A program made the translations under genes and the position numbers. The notes below the pieces were generated by a model. That model was given only the letters and a program-made list of their open reading frames with translations. It made no database searches and was not told the DNA's origin. From Acanthochromis polyacanthus (lineage: Eukaryota > Chordata > Actinopteri > Pomacentridae), in the NCBI RefSeq assembly GCF_021347895.1, contig NC_067132.1:12764995-12828994 (forward strand): a stretch of DNA of 64,000 nt, given 5' to 3'. How positions within the stretch are numbered: the first letter of the stretch is position 1; every line of letters starts with the position of its first letter. Below are positions 23,213-36,091 of this stretch, piece by piece.

Positions 23213-23271
<59 letters not shown>
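23213..23271 (+). repeat. Uninterrupted CA microsatellite
   Basis: About 29 CA units followed by ATATAT. Reading frames through it are repeat artefacts. Confidence 0.98.
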
Positions 23272-23276
<5 letters not shown>

Positions 23277-26200
23277 GATGCAGAGCTCAGCAAAAGTCAT
23301 GCATGACTCGGTAGGAGGGAGACGACAGAAGTCCTCAGTGTTGGAGGATTCATCATAGACGGGCCATGCTCTGCTTGGCAGGTAGGTAAGCTGCAGGTTG
23401 GAAGGAAGAGCTCACTGTCTGACTTTTTAAAATGAACAGAAACATGGCGGTAAACCCTAACCACAGCTGTTCAGACAAAACTAGCCTGGTGAAGATGCTG
23501 GACTGTGGGTGTTTGTGGGAGGCATTTGACATTAAAACTAATTAGGTCACTTTATACAATAGTCAAAGTATGACTAACAATCTGAATGAAAAAAAGGCAG
23601 GATCCAAATATTATGGCATGGAGAGCAAGAAGTGAGTGATCCATATTTTTGCATAGTTCTTCAAAAAGTTCATCAAAAGTGTCCAAGATAACTCAGTCAC
23701 ACCACAATTCCACAGTCTGTACTTTGTTCACCAGCGTCTTGAGTCCCTTAATCACATCAAAGTTGGAGTCATGAATGGCTACACATGCAGTGACTTACTG
23801 ACGTTCTACTGTGACGCAGTGATGTGGCTCTAGCTTTGCCCCTTGCCAGTGGAAAGCAAACTGGTTCTTAGGAGGCATGAGATTTGAACCAACTAAGCAC
23901 CAGCACTGAACTAGTGCCTGGTTCTTTTTGGTGGAAAAGTGGTTCAGGACAGCTGGGGTTCCATAAAAGCAGTCATGATGTGGGGCTGCACAATTTATCC
24001 AATTTAAATCCTAATCACAATTTTATCTTTTGGCTTCAATTAAATGACCATGATCAACTACGATGTCGACATTTAAAATGCCTGCTCTCCTCATAGAAAT
24101 TCCTCTGCATGTCAAGACAAGCGCTTCCTAAACTAAGAGCCAGCCATAAGGGAGCGATCAAGATGTTTTGGCTTCACTTTTGGGGGACAGTTATACTGCT
24201 GTGCATGCCCTCCTGCAGTCTGTGCATAAACACTGCAGCAGCAGAGCAGAGCAGAACAGTGATACACAACGGAGAGCGGACAGGGAAAATAAAAATCAGA
24301 TGTCTGCTGCAGAAGGTGAAGAGCTCGTCCTCTGAAACGGATCATCATCTGTCGTTTGGAAGTGTCTCAGATTTAGGGCAAACAATGTTAAGCAAGAAGA
24401 AATCACATGCAAAGACTGCATTAGATTTGTGTCAGTGCTTCAAAGCAACACAACTAACTTGTTCAACCAGCTGAGAAAACACAACAAACTGTGGAACAAC
24501 GGATGCACGAAGGTGAAGAAGAACAAAGCTGCTTTCATTGCCTCACTGAATCCTCGTACACATCACCGTGTTGCACAATGTGAAAATGAAAGCAGCTCTG
24601 TTGGCTTCGTTTTGGTGAAAAGGAACTTCTGTTTTATTCATATTTTGCCACTAGGAGAGTCACTGAGATTAAGAACCAGCCTTATTCTGATGTAAAGGTT
24701 TGTACAATAGCATTATGCAGTCCAAGTTTATGGTATAAAAATTGAACCAAACTTAACAACTAAATGATGCAACGTCATTGTCCTGGGCTGACCAATCAAA
24801 CCTGAGTAAAAACATACTCTTGTTAGGTGCCTGTGAAGTAGAGAACAAAGCATTCATGTTGGAGGTTTGTCAATAGTATTTTTAGCCCATCAAATCACTT
24901 TTATAATGGTAATATATCATTTCCATACATCCATATTCCCTCCACATTCTAGTAGGCTCAGTAGACTGCTATCCCCCTATTTAGTGGTGCTCCATTATCA
25001 TTTGATATAACAGTGGTGGAGCTGCCATTTAGAAACACTTTACCAAGAAAACTATGTTTCAAGTCTTTTTTTTAAAGCATTATTAAAGTATTAATTTATG
25101 ACATAATCTTGTTTTCCCTTTTGCTTTCATTCTTGGTTTCTTTACTCTGTGTTTACTTCTGTTTTCAGTCAATGTTTGGTTATGTTTAAGCACCAAAACT
25201 ACTTCAGCATCACTGTTTGAGGTTATATACACCCTGTCACTGTGTTTAGCACATTACAAAGCTTCGTTTTTCCAGTATGTTTGTGCGTTCCCGTGTTTCA
25301 AATGGACGATAACGCCACACTGAGTCTCCTAGAGAGTGGAGGATGTACCTGTTGGTCCACATAAAAGGGAAATTTTTAATGATAGCAACCATTTATTGGT
25401 AGTGATTGGGTGCTTGTCCTAAAATGGTACCATAACTTAATATGTTGGTACTGACCGCTGGCATTATAGGCAGATGTGAGTTTTGTCCAGTATAGACATA
25501 GCGCACCAGATGTGAAGGTTGGCGGATTATTCTGTTTGAGCATTATAAAGCTGGATATGTTTGATATGTTTTTCTTGTCATGAGGCACTGCTCTTTGCAG
25601 TGGGGCTCTGGTCTTTGGTGTGAGAAATGTATGAGATTCTGACACCTTCACCCTCAGTGTAGACAGCCCTGACAGCATTGTGACTCTCCATCAGTCGCAT
25701 GCTAAACAACTCAAGTCATGCCCATGGCTGACTGCAGAATGTCATGTCAACATGGAAGAGCATCAACTACAGGGACAAGAAAAACAAACTGGAAAACAGC
25801 AGGAAACACTTTTGAAAGCTGATGTAGCAGCTATTGGTGTGGTTGTGAATGAGGTATTGTGCTTTTATTTTGGTGGTTTGCAATAACAAGCCAAATGTCA
25901 AAAGAGTCAAGGTAAAAAAAAAAAAAGGCAACGCCTATGTGGATTAACAAGTTTTTCTTCCTCTGACTGTCCAATTTTAAGTCGGAAGTGCTGCAATTTT
26001 GTTTTGTCTCCTCCTTCCACATTTACAAAGAAGATGTGTGATGTGGCTCTTTGCTGCATTGTGAAAACAGCTTCAGACTGGAGAAACACGAGTTTCTGTA
26101 ATTATATAGATTGTGAGGCCACACCCGTATGAGTAAATGTAAAAGGCGAACACAACAACATCTCCGTCCGTCTCTCCCAGACTCATGTACATAAACACAC

Positions 26201-27186
26201 AGCGCCAACAGTCTCCCAGCAGGCCTGCATTGTGGAGGTTTCTGTGATTGATGTCTCTGACCTATTCTGTGAGCAGGCAGCCACATCAGCAGCCTAATTA
26301 CCCTATCATCATCACTGCTCTATCTGGTGGCACAAAACACACACATATACACATTCACAAACAAAATAACAGTAACAGCAGGTTCCTGCCGACTTTTCCC
26401 AGCAAAGTTCAAAGTACAAGTTGCAGGTTGTGGTGTGATCAAATTTAATTCAAACATCTGACCTCAGAAACCTTCCTGCTGAACAGAACGTGTTGTTTTC
26501 TCAGTAATCCCTGAGAGCATTTTACTGTAGTGGAGAAATAAGCAGTTTCCTGGCAGATTGTGGGATGTGCCATCCATTTTCTGTTTAGATTACTGAAATG
26601 TCTTTATTGTTTGCACTGTGGGATGTTTACAGAGACAGTAAGCTCGCCTTTTCTCTTTGTTTCTTTGTCTTCAGCTGGCTCATCTGGTCATTAACTGTGA
26701 TCTGGTTGGATTAAACAGCTGCTATCTTAGATCTATATATGTATTCCATATATATTTTTACATATACAGTGCAGTGAACCCTCTACTAATTTTGTGTGTT
26801 CTTCTGTCAGATGTCCAAACAATATTTAACATAAAACAAATGCAACCTAAGTAAACACAAAACATATGTTTAAAATAGCAACTGCATTAATCAAAGGAAA
26901 AAAATATAATCCAAAACCAAAATTACCAATGTAACAAAACACAAAACAAACAAATAAAAAAATCACTCCCCTGAACTGGATAGCTGTGTCACCTTTAGCC
27001 ACAACAACTGCAACTGAATGTTTCTGATAATTGGAGATCTGTCTAGAGGGTGTTTTCCTCCTGATAATTGGCCTTTGACTACACAGTAATTAGCCCACAC
27101 ACATTAAAGGTCTGGGTCTCATTTATCTGATTTGACAGACATCTGTGCATTGTCCTGTTATTTCTGACCATTCGACGTACAGAAAT
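23272..27186. other. About 3.9 kb with no gene recognised
   Basis: Mostly unique-looking. A patch at 23978-24075 (GGGGCTGCACAATTTATC, then AATCCTAATCACAATTTT) resembles the start of a dispersed teleost element beginning GGGCTGCACGAT, but ends could not be set. The longest frame is 121 codons (24109-24474 +) with no domain. Confidence 0.4.
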
Positions 27187-27292
27187 CCATCCATCCATCC
27201 TCTATACACCACTTTATCCTCACTAGGGTCGTGGGGGGTGCTGGAGCCTATCCCAGCTGACTCAGGCGAAGGCAGGGGACACCCTGGACAGG
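27187..27292 (-). mobile_element. 5'-truncated SINE copy
   Basis: Starts with CCATCCATCCATCC and carries only the tail-proximal ~105 bases of the 5024-type SINE, ending near CACCCTGGACAGGT. ACAGAAAT occurs just before it and again a few bases after it, a possible target duplication. Truncation at the head end is as expected for incomplete reverse transcription. Confidence 0.75.
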
Positions 27293-27513
27293 TACAAACA
27301 GAAATGTTTATTAAAATTTAAAATATAGATTTTTATATTCTCAGCTTTTATCATTTTGGTGGTCCTGATCTTCATTTACTGCTACAAGTAGGAAGTTCTA
27401 CAACACCAGTTATAAACAATCAACTGCATTCTTGCAAAGAAAACATGAAAGAGGCTGATTAAAACGTGCACTAAAGTACTGCTACACTAATCTCAGCAAG
27501 GATTTGTCCTTTT
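27293..27513. other. Short unassigned interval
   Basis: No feature recognised between the SINE and repeat C. Confidence 0.4.
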
Positions 27514-27790
27514 TATAAGCAGCAGCATGACATGTGAAGGTGGAGAGACATGAACATGTGAAAAGTTGATCTTAATGAAGAGTTCCTCCAGTTCTGGTTG
27601 GATATGAAAATGTATGAACACACTGGTGCTGAAATTCACTCATGTTTTACGGCTTCTTTTCACATCCTCCATCGCCTTCACTTTTCCACTGAATATTCTG
27701 TCGTGCATTATTCTATTAGTTTTTCTGATGTTTGAGGTTTTGCTGTGGTATAGTTCAGTATCTGTATCAATATATTTGTCACTCTCTAAG
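27514..27790 (+). repeat. Repeat family C, copy 1
   Basis: Shares with 58900-59195 a collinear series of blocks: TATAAGCAGCAG, CATGTGAAG, TTAATGAA, TTCTGGTTGGATA, AACACACTG, GGCTTCTTTT, CATCCTCC and TTTTGCTGTGGTATA. Same orientation, diverged. No coding frame or terminal repeats identified, so the class is unknown. Confidence 0.65.
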
Positions 27791-29561
27791 CCTGATTGAG
27801 CAAATATTATAATAAGGACTGACAGGTTGCTGATGTATAACCATTATAAGTAAGCACAGATTATAACTTTTGCTTAAAGCACATACTCTTTTAGAAGAGT
27901 AATTCTGAATAGCTTCTGCAAAAAACTTACCTTTTTCTAGTCTGTTGTGTATATCTATGTATATCTACTATTTCAGTAGGCTGTTTGCTCCAAGTTTCCA
28001 CAAAAAGAGAAATAGTGAGAAGACAGATAGGTAGACCAACAGTCCACCAAAATAGTCTCAGACAGTCACGCAGGCAGGCTGACAGTTAGAACTCTGCTGC
28101 TGTTTGTTTTCACAACTACTGTACACTTGAAATAGGCTTTGATGTTATTGCTTTAGACAGCCCCATTCCCCACCACCGCTCCCTATCATACTGAAGACAC
28201 AAAAAACACATACAATCATCACCTATTATTCATTCTATTCACAAAAGCCATTTGAATACATCAAGCGAGCGGGCGGTTTCGCCTGTGTGTCTATCAGATT
28301 TAGCTGCAGGGAGGCGACAGGCAAAACAAACAGGGAGAATCTGCCTGTCTGCTCATGCCTGGACAATCATTAGACATGGATGTTTGAGTGCACACGCTAA
28401 TGCATTTGTATGTAAATACACACAGGCTCTCATGCATATCATCATACCAGTCCGAATCCCTGAACTGCATTTTCTATAAGATGAGCTGAACCTGAATATC
28501 AGGAAAGCTGCCTGATTGTCCAAAAGCACTTCCATCTGCCTTAGTTTCTTTTAATTATTCAGCCTCTATCCATCCATCTATAATTCACTCTCTGCACTCC
28601 TCAGCTTCTCGGCTGAAGAGCTTGTTCTCCGTGTAGACTCAGACTAATAAAACACCCTCCATGTGATAAGAGCACGAGGAAGAGACTACAGGAGGGGACA
28701 GACAGGGAGAGTAAGGGAGGAGGAAAGGGGGAGAGGATGGGTGGGAAAGGAATGACAAGAGATGAGAAGCACCGCAGGGAATTTTGCTACTTGAAAAAAC
28801 TGTCAGCCATTTAGCCTCAGAAACAACTTGTCAGTACGAAAGCAGCATCCAGCAGCACACAAAAACTTGAAATAGTTTCTGCTTTCCTGCCGTCCTCTCG
28901 CTTTTCAATCGACCTCTGATGTTTAATTTCTTCTAGAATTTTCTTTTGGATTAAATTCAACACAAACTCAAATTGTATGTTTTGTCTGACGAAGAACAAC
29001 AAATCTAAATATGTTCTAATTACAATGGCATAAGCGAAGCAGATATGAGAAGCAGATCGATCTGAGAAGTTTTGCAGGTTTGCTTCATGATTTTTCTCTT
29101 CAGTCATTTACTGGTAGCATTCAATTTAGCATATTTCCACATTTTCACACTGGCCACAACCTCTTCTGATGAATTTTAACCAAACTGTTTAATAATAAAG
29201 CTAGCTCAAGGCATCGTCTAGAGCTTTAATGAGAGAAACACTGGGAATAACACCAGCTCAACCTCATTGTGTTGGAGACGTTCGTGAGCTTAACTAGCGC
29301 TACGGATACCATGACAGTAACTCTTGGAGCTCTGGTTCAGTGGAAATAGCTAGCCGGCACATGCCTGATGGTTCATCTATGGGTCCTTGATGGGCTCAAC
29401 CCAAAGAAGCAACATGGAGATGCTACTGCGCAAGCGATGACACAAATAGGGCAGGAATGAAGGTCAGCTACAACACTAGAGACACCTTAACAAGACAAAA
29501 GCTGCAACAGCTACTGCTAGGGAAGAGGAATGTGAGCTTGTTGAAGGAGCCAGAGCTGTTG
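27791..29561. other. No gene recognised; purine-rich patch at 28680-28760
   Basis: Mostly unique-looking. The patch has repeated GGG and GGAGGA runs over 80 bases and could form a quadruplex or triplex. The antisense frame 28817-29107 (96 codons) shows no domain. Confidence 0.4.
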
Positions 29562-30107
29562 TAGCCTAGCCGCGCTAGACCCAGGTCTGAAGACGCAAGG
29601 GTCTAGGAACTCTCGACAGGGAGCGAGGCGGGCTAAAAGGTTGTCTTTCAAATCACTCTGCAGCAATTGGGTAGGTATACAACCAATCAGCGCAACGAAT
29701 AGACATAGTTCCTAAAGCGCCGGAAATCAGAGGATGCGGGAGTTCGATGAAGCCTTATTTATACAGTCAATGGGTGAAGCTCAAGTATATTACAGACATG
29801 TTAACAGAAAGATTATTCAGAGTCGGTGCTAATGGAGCTCAAGGACTGTTATCGACCCTGACAGAGAATTAAATTCGTTGCCGTGGGTTGTCTAGCGCGG
29901 CTAGGCTAGTTGTTTCTGGTTGTTTCTGTCAGAATCGTCATGCCTCTGTCGTCACTTAGTTACGCCTGCCTTCTGACTCTACACTTCATGGTGATTCGTC
30001 GGCCAGTTTTAGGAGCATCCAACCTCGAGGCTTACCGAGTGTAACTAGACCGACCCTGGCAGAGAATTAAATTCGTTGCCGTGCGTTGTCTAGCACGGCT
30101 AGGCTAG
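29562..30107. mobile_element. Inverted-repeat transposon with doubled right end
   Basis: The left terminus TAGCCTAGCCGCGCTAGAC (29562-29580) is the exact reverse complement of 29890-29908. A second right end at 30088-30106 differs by one base. The final 57 bases are present twice in direct orientation (29853-29909 and 30051-30107) with three mismatches. The bases before the left end, AGCTGTTG (29554-29561), nearly match those after the outer right end, AGCTGGTG (30108-30115), 7 of 8. An 8-bp duplication fits a hAT element, and it places the true right end at 30107. There is no transposase frame. Confidence 0.75.
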
Positions 30108-30517
30108 AGCTGGTGAGGAATTCAGGAAAACTTACCTCTATGGACAGCGCTAGCTCGAAAAGAAACCACTCGCACATTAAATGACCAGCACATACCATTC
30201 CTAACAGATGACCCAGTAGGGACATCCATCCATTGGAGGACATGTTATTATGCATTCTGATCACTGACAAACAGAAATTAGCCCCAATAACACAGGTGAC
30301 CTCTTGTGATCATGTGAATAAGCGTGTGTAAAATCACTGGTGGATTCATGACCTTGGAAAGGTACAAAATGTGGCTTTGTAGCTGGAAAATCAGCAAGAT
30401 ACAGTGAAAGTCGAATTGACCACCCAAGTCACACAATAATGATAGTGATAACAAGCAGCATGAAAGTGAAGTGATAACAGCCTACTGAGGCACTAGAAGC
30501 TGGAGGGCTGTATGAGC

Positions 30518-30702
30518 ACACATGTATAGAATTGCATGTGCTGATAAGAAGCTGTTTAATGAGAAATATTAAAAGTTAAAGAGTCTTGAATAGAAAAGTA
30601 TGGGAGAATTCCTTAAAGCCAAAGATGGTGGTTGCATGACACATGTCTTGTCCCTGCCCACAAAAACGAAAGAAGTCGTCAAACTTTTCAAGCAATATTT
30701 GT
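30518..30702 (+). repeat. Local duplication, copy 1 (pairs with 31418-31607)
   Basis: Collinear with 31418-31607 through CATGTGCTGATAA, CTGTTTAATGAGAAAT, AAAGAGTCTTGAATAGAAAA, GTATGGGAGAATT, AGCCAAAGATGGTG, CTGCCCACAAAAA and GTCAAACTTTTCAAGCAATA. Offset is about 906 bases, same strand. Confidence 0.8.
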
Positions 30703-31417
30703 CAGATTTGACTGGTGATTCTGTATGTGGAGTTTTAATATCCTGGTGACAATTGCAGTTATGGCTCTCTTGCCCAAAATAACTGCCTGTGAGTCTTACC
30801 AAGATGGCAGTGGAGCGCCTAAAAAGACTGTGATCTAAAGCCAAACTCATGCCTCAACTCTTTCCCTTTCCAGAGCTGCTCAGGGTGGGAGGTGATGTTG
30901 GTTGTGGGGATCCACCTGGCAGATCCTTATGCTAGAAAATGTCAAGGGAAAGAACAGTAGACTCTACTTTGTTGTCGATACAACCCAGATGGGCAGCAGG
31001 AAATGGTCTTTGTGCAGTGATAATACAGTGCATAGATGCAAGTTCTATACTTGACCATTTGGATATTCATGAAGTAGGTGTCTTTGTCTAAATGTAATAA
31101 GCATTCTGAAGAACATTTGTAGCAAAAAATTCAATATTTCAAATCAAATGAGGCACGAGTTAGAAGAGGATGAATACAGGGAGGGAGAGGTGTGATTGTG
31201 GGTTTATAATAACAGTAATGAACAGTGACATCTGGAGCTTTTCCCTAAAAAGGTGGTCTTCTGTTCACTCCGGTACAAAGAAACTCTCTGTCGGTGTAAT
31301 AAGGATTAGGCTGAGAAGGTTACTCCTCCATTGGGGAGTCATTGTTCTATAAGCTGTGATTGCATTTGCTGATTAAATCATGGGCTACGGGTCTTTGGAA
31401 ACCACTGAGCTAAGCCG
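30703..31417. other. Spacer between duplicated segments
   Basis: Unique-looking sequence with no gene recognised. Confidence 0.4.
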
Positions 31418-31607
31418 GCAATATATATGTGTAGAAATTACATGTGCTGATAACAGGCTGTTTAATGAGAAATGATAAAAATTAAAGAGTCTTGAATAGA
31501 AAAGTATGGGAGAATTACTGAAAGCCAAAGATGGTGCTTGATTGACACATTTTGTCTCTGCCCACAAAAAAGGAAAGAAATCGTCAAACTTTTCAAGCAA
31601 TATTTGT
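31418..31607 (+). repeat. Local duplication, copy 2
   Basis: Second copy of the segment at 30518-30702, similarly diverged along its length with small indels. It may be a local duplication or two insertions of one uncharacterised repeat. Confidence 0.8.
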
Positions 31608-32331
31608 AATTAATAAGAGAGACATGATCCACTGGTCAGATTGAGCTACTCCTACATGCTATAAAAAGCTAACAAGCTTCACTTTCCTCCTCTCCAAATC
31701 CTAGGTCATCACATCTTGATATGATTACAGGCTTTAGCGGTAAATAGTTTGCTCAAAGTGTTTATTACCCTTATGTGTTGTAATCTCCTGCCAGTATGAC
31801 GTACATGTAAGTGTGCCATTAAATAGGATTTTGATGGAACTAAAGTGTTTTTAAGAACCTCACAATGAACCACCACGAAGGGTACTAAAGGTCCGACAAG
31901 TTCCAGTTCCACCAAGTGCTAAATAACAGTAATAACGCAAAACTTAAACTTCAAAAGCTTTATTCCTGCAGCTTGGCAAATAAAAATAAATAACACTTCA
32001 TCCTCCAACTCTGCATCTGGCTGCCTCTATGGGTTTTAGCATTTTGTTTGTCTTCACACTTCTGAAGTTCTCGGGATGAAAAAAAGCTGTTTCAGTTGAT
32101 TCAAGTCCACTTTTAACTGGTTTACAACTGTTGCCTGTTGAGACAAGCAGCCAAGACTTTGGCTGTTTTTGGTCTAAAGAAAGTTGCTTCGTCGGCACAG
32201 TACTCAACAGCTCTTCGTGTGGTGGACAAATGTTTGTGACAAAAGGATGCCATGCCAGAGAAAGTGTCACCAGAGGATCAATGTTTTCAAAGCCGGAGGA
32301 AAAATGAAAAGATGGAGCTGCTGGTGGAAAA
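31608..32331. other. No feature recognised
   Basis: Apparently unique sequence. The antisense frame 31998-32423 runs into the transposon and LTR and is not a gene. Confidence 0.4.
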
Positions 32332-32375
32332 ATATGAGTAACCCCGAATTTCCACATCGCGCCGCGCCACGCACC

Positions 32376-33094
32376 TGTCAGAGCTCCCTTCTCATCCCCT
32401 GTCTTTCCCATCTGGCATCCCAAATACCTTTTTCCCCATCTCTCTCCCTCTCATGCCCCTCTCCCATCCGCTCCTCTGCCCTGTCTGTCTGGCTGTCTCC
32501 CATCCGCTCCTCTGCCCTGTCTCCTGTCTCTTCCCCCTGCAGCTCGGTGCCTGAGTGGAGTCGAGCTTCTCAGCTGACTCCACTCAGGCAATCAACCTCC
32601 TCTACGGCTCCCGGACAGCTGACGATCATCACACTGATTACTCACCTCCACAATAAGAACCGGCTCATCCTTCCACTCCCTGTCGAATTGTTGAACCAAG
32701 ACACCTCAGTCAGTTCACTCTCTAGCCCTCTGTTAAGATTTGTTTAAGTTTCCCTTTTCTTACTTTGCTTTCTCCTGCTCCTCCGCCAGATTCAGCTGTC
32801 CGGGATCCCCGCTGTCCTCCTTCCCCTCCGGCTCTCCCCAACCCAGTCATCACTGGTTTTCCCCTCCTGGACCCCCCTGCTCATGCCTGGACCCCCATTC
32901 CTGCCTGGACCCCTTCTGTCCCTGCCTGGACCCCCCGTTCCTGGCCAAAACCCCCCACTACACCAGCCGTTCCTGCACTCTGGTTTTCCCCCACCGAGCC
33001 ATTATTCACTCCTCCAACAATAAAACTCCTCCTCAGCTCCACCAGCCTTGGTAGTGTGGCTTTCTGTTCGGGTCCGCCTTCTGAGAGCGTGACA
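32376..33094 (+). mobile_element. Solo LTR with GCACC target duplication
   Basis: A 719-bp unit beginning TGTCA and ending TGACA, flanked exactly by GCACC at 32371-32375 and 33095-33099. AATAAA lies at 33019-33024, giving the + orientation. The interior is C-rich, with a 36-bp direct duplication (about 32463 and 32499) and several CCTGGACCCC units between 32865 and 32945. No internal retroelement genes are present. The 187-codon frame at 32184-32747 crosses the LTR boundary and is not a gene. It clearly arrived after the surrounding transposon. Confidence 0.85.
32865..32945 (+). repeat. CCTGGACCCC minisatellite inside LTR
   Basis: Four imperfect units around the core CCTGGACCCC, spaced about 15-22 bases. 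Confidence 0.7.
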
Positions 33095-33836
33095 GCACCG
33101 GAATGAAGCGCCGCCGTCTTGCTCCGAAAGTCAAAGCACACAGCAAGCGCAGCGCAGCGGCGCGCCGTCCGGATGGGGAGGGCTGCTCCTCAGAGAGGCT
33201 CTCGTGTGAATAGCAATATCATGCGATAAAAACACATGATATAAACAGAAAATAAATAAACCACACCTCATTTCACTTCTACAAGGTCGCTCTGCTCGAC
33301 CTAGCCACATTGCTCTGTGATTTATAGTACTTCTAGCATGGTTGAGTACATGATTTATGTTTTGATCTCAAATGAGTGCTATTCTTTATCCAATAGTTAA
33401 TTTTGTATGGTTTATTCTGTATAAAAAACGGTAATTTCTCTTCATTCATGGCGTCGTGTTGTATCTGGGACCCTGTTAACCTGATGCTCGTGCCTCCGGA
33501 GGCGTAATAACAACATATAGGAAAAAATTTACGTCCGAGAGGTCGTGCATTGTGTTTTATTTTGAATGTTCCGGTTTAACTTCCTGTCTGGTGCTTTCTC
33601 AACGACAGTGAATTTACGAGGTTTTGAAGCGGCGGCGCAGAAAATAGAACTGAAGCGAATCTCCAGCGCCGTGGCGCGCGCCGGCGCTTCAGGGACGCGG
33701 CACTGACGCTCCGCAGCGCGTGCAGTGGAAATTGTCTGATAGAAGAGAATGGGTTCTAAGTGCTGCGCAGTACGATTCAAGAGCGTGGCGCAGCGCGGCG
33801 CTTTCGCGTTATGTGGAAATTAGGGGTTATATGGTC

Positions 33837-36091
33837 TGGTTTGCCATGGAGTTTAATTTTATTTAGACACCAAAACTACTGGATTTAGTTGCTGAGCCCT
33901 GATGCTCTCTCCTCCACAAGCAAAACAAATGTGCGCGCGGTTGCGTAGTGCGTAGCTTGCCCACCTCTGCATGGGCTTGCTTGCTCTGCGCGTAACCGTT
34001 GATTGACAGCATGACAAAGCTGAAGCTCGAACTTGATTGGTCGGCAGCAACCGGCGCTTTTTGGAATAACATGGGGGTCTATGAGAGGAAGGCGGAGCTC
34101 AGGAATAAATTTTCATATCGCGTTATACTAACTTTATATTATAGTATCGAACTAGACTAACACATTTAAGCCTTGTTAAAAAATGATACAAAAATTGAAA
34201 ACAAACGGAAACTCCGGACAGCAGCTTTAATGTTTCCAATTTGAATGCACTTTATTCGCAATTTTAGTATGAAGTGGAACATGCCCAATGTGTACTGCTT
34301 CTGTTAGCTAACATACCCAAGGTGCTGTTTGCATTACCGCTGAGCTCCAATCAGGTTTCTAGTACCACTTGTCTGCTCTACCCTGTTTTTTATATTTGGA
34401 AGGTGTTGCTGATCATAGAGACATTCCCGTGGTTGAATAGAGTAAAGTCATTTTAAGTTAAATATTCCATTGAGTTAACTTTGGTTTTGCCATTTGCATT
34501 TGGAAAAAATATGTTCCAAAAGACAATCCCTCACCCTACAAACTCTTTATTTATATCGTCTCCCTGCAGCCTCACAAATGCTTCCACAGAATCTTAAGTG
34601 TGACAGGCCTGCTGTGCCTACATAGTCACAGCTGCTAAACTATGGTTTAAAAAATTGCTGTTCCTGAGAGGAGTTTAAAATGACGCTCAATCTACATAGT
34701 GAAAACTCAGCTCTTGCCAAAATTGCCCAAAACACCTGAATCTTCACATCATGGCGAAGAGCATGTGGTCTGCATCTTAATTCAAGACATGATGTGTTTT
34801 TTCCCCACAGCACTAAAAATGGTTGTCTTTCTTCCTTGTTGATGAATAGCATCCACCTGTGGTGAAAATAAGGTGTCCTGCTGAGACACGCCGAAGCTCT
34901 GCTGCAAATGAAAATACTTGTATTGGATTGACCGCTGAAGACATTGTTGGAAACCAGGTTCGATTTATGAATCAATTTGTCATCATCACAGACTGTCAAA
35001 GCAGAGCCGACAATGCTCAGCGGATTTTCATTTGTCATCTCAGGACCGTCTCGGCTCTGATATGAGTCATTCTCCGTTTCTCACATTCACAAAATTGCTT
35101 TCTCTTTGTCAGAGCTGATAATCACTTGTATATTGTAGTCGCTTAATGATTAGAAAGAAGTCTTCCACGAGAAGCAATCTGAAGGGAAAAAAACTGCCTG
35201 GTCTAAAGGTTAAAGTGTCAATGGTTTGTAAACAGAGAATAATGATTGAATATGCCAGGAGTAAATGTCAACGCTAGATACATTATGCAGGTTGGACAAG
35301 ACAAATGTTTTCTGTGACAGGAAAAGTAAAATGTGCAATATCAGAAATGTGATTTTTTTTTGTCCCTGTGTATTTATCCTTTGAGACAAAGACTCTGGCA
35401 TAATTGTTTTTCTCTGAGATAAGCCTCTGCCATGGTTTGATGTCTGGCTTTTATCTTGGTGAAGGCTGTTTTATTAATTGTCCACAGAAGAATAACAAAA
35501 ACTGAATGAGAATGAGCTCAAATCACACTTGAAATGATTGTTCGATGCATTTGTTGATGGTCATGCCATAAAATCCTTGAGTGATGACATTCAGCCACAA
35601 AATAGCTCCATTATGACTCACTCTCTGCTCGTTTCTCCTCCTCCCTGTTGCTCGACAGCATTTGCTAAACTGGGCTCTATGTGATTCGATAAAGTTAGGT
35701 GTGGTCCTATAAACTGCACTCAGCGGAGGCCTTCCACCCAAAGGACCCAATAAAGAGCTGTCCAGTCGGGAGGGAATGTATTCGTGATCCACAAAACAAA
35801 ACCTCCTCCTCCTCATCCAAATGATGTTTTTCAAGCTTGAAAAGATGACACACCATTAGGAAAATTCACAGAAATGACAGTGAATCAGGTTTCAAGCTTG
35901 TCCTGTCATTTTATTGTTGTTTTGTACTTGCTCTGCTCAGTGTGTGGAAAAGTTTGGGCTCTTGGTTGCTTCCTGGTGAAGCCAACATGGTGTTCAGTGT
36001 CCTCTGACCACAGAACTGCTCAAAGGGTCTCACAGTAAACATAATACACTTTGCTGTATATTTATCTATGAGTGTTTCCAGCTACAAAGCC
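33837..36091. other. No gene; possible TTAA-ended repeat piece to 34231
   Basis: Sequence at 34100-34230 (CATATCGCGTTATACTAAC, then TATAGTATCGAACTAGACTA and ending CGGACAGCAGCTTTAA) looks like a dispersed teleost repeat ending at TTAA, but no left partner was found. The rest, 34235-36091, is unique-looking, with frames up to 132 codons lacking domains. Confidence 0.4.

Larger units (their letters stand above)
32340..33828. mobile_element. DNA transposon with 18-bp TIR, split by a solo LTR
   Basis: Left end AACCCCGAATTTCCACAT (32340-32357) matches the reverse complement of the right end (33811-33828) at 17 of 18 positions, and both are followed inwards by GC-rich GCGCCGCGC and GCCACGC words. 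Flanks ATATGAGT and ATATGGTC share the first five bases, a weak 8-bp target duplication. A complete solo LTR with its own 5-bp duplication lies at 32376-33094. Without it the element is about 765 bp. The interior near both ends is rich in CpG, unlike the rest of the window. No transposase frame remains. Confidence 0.75.

Noticed and set aside
32184..32747. 187-codon frame, longest in the window
   Set aside because: It crosses the boundary between unique DNA, a transposon end and a solo LTR, and its serine/proline richness comes from C-rich LTR sequence.
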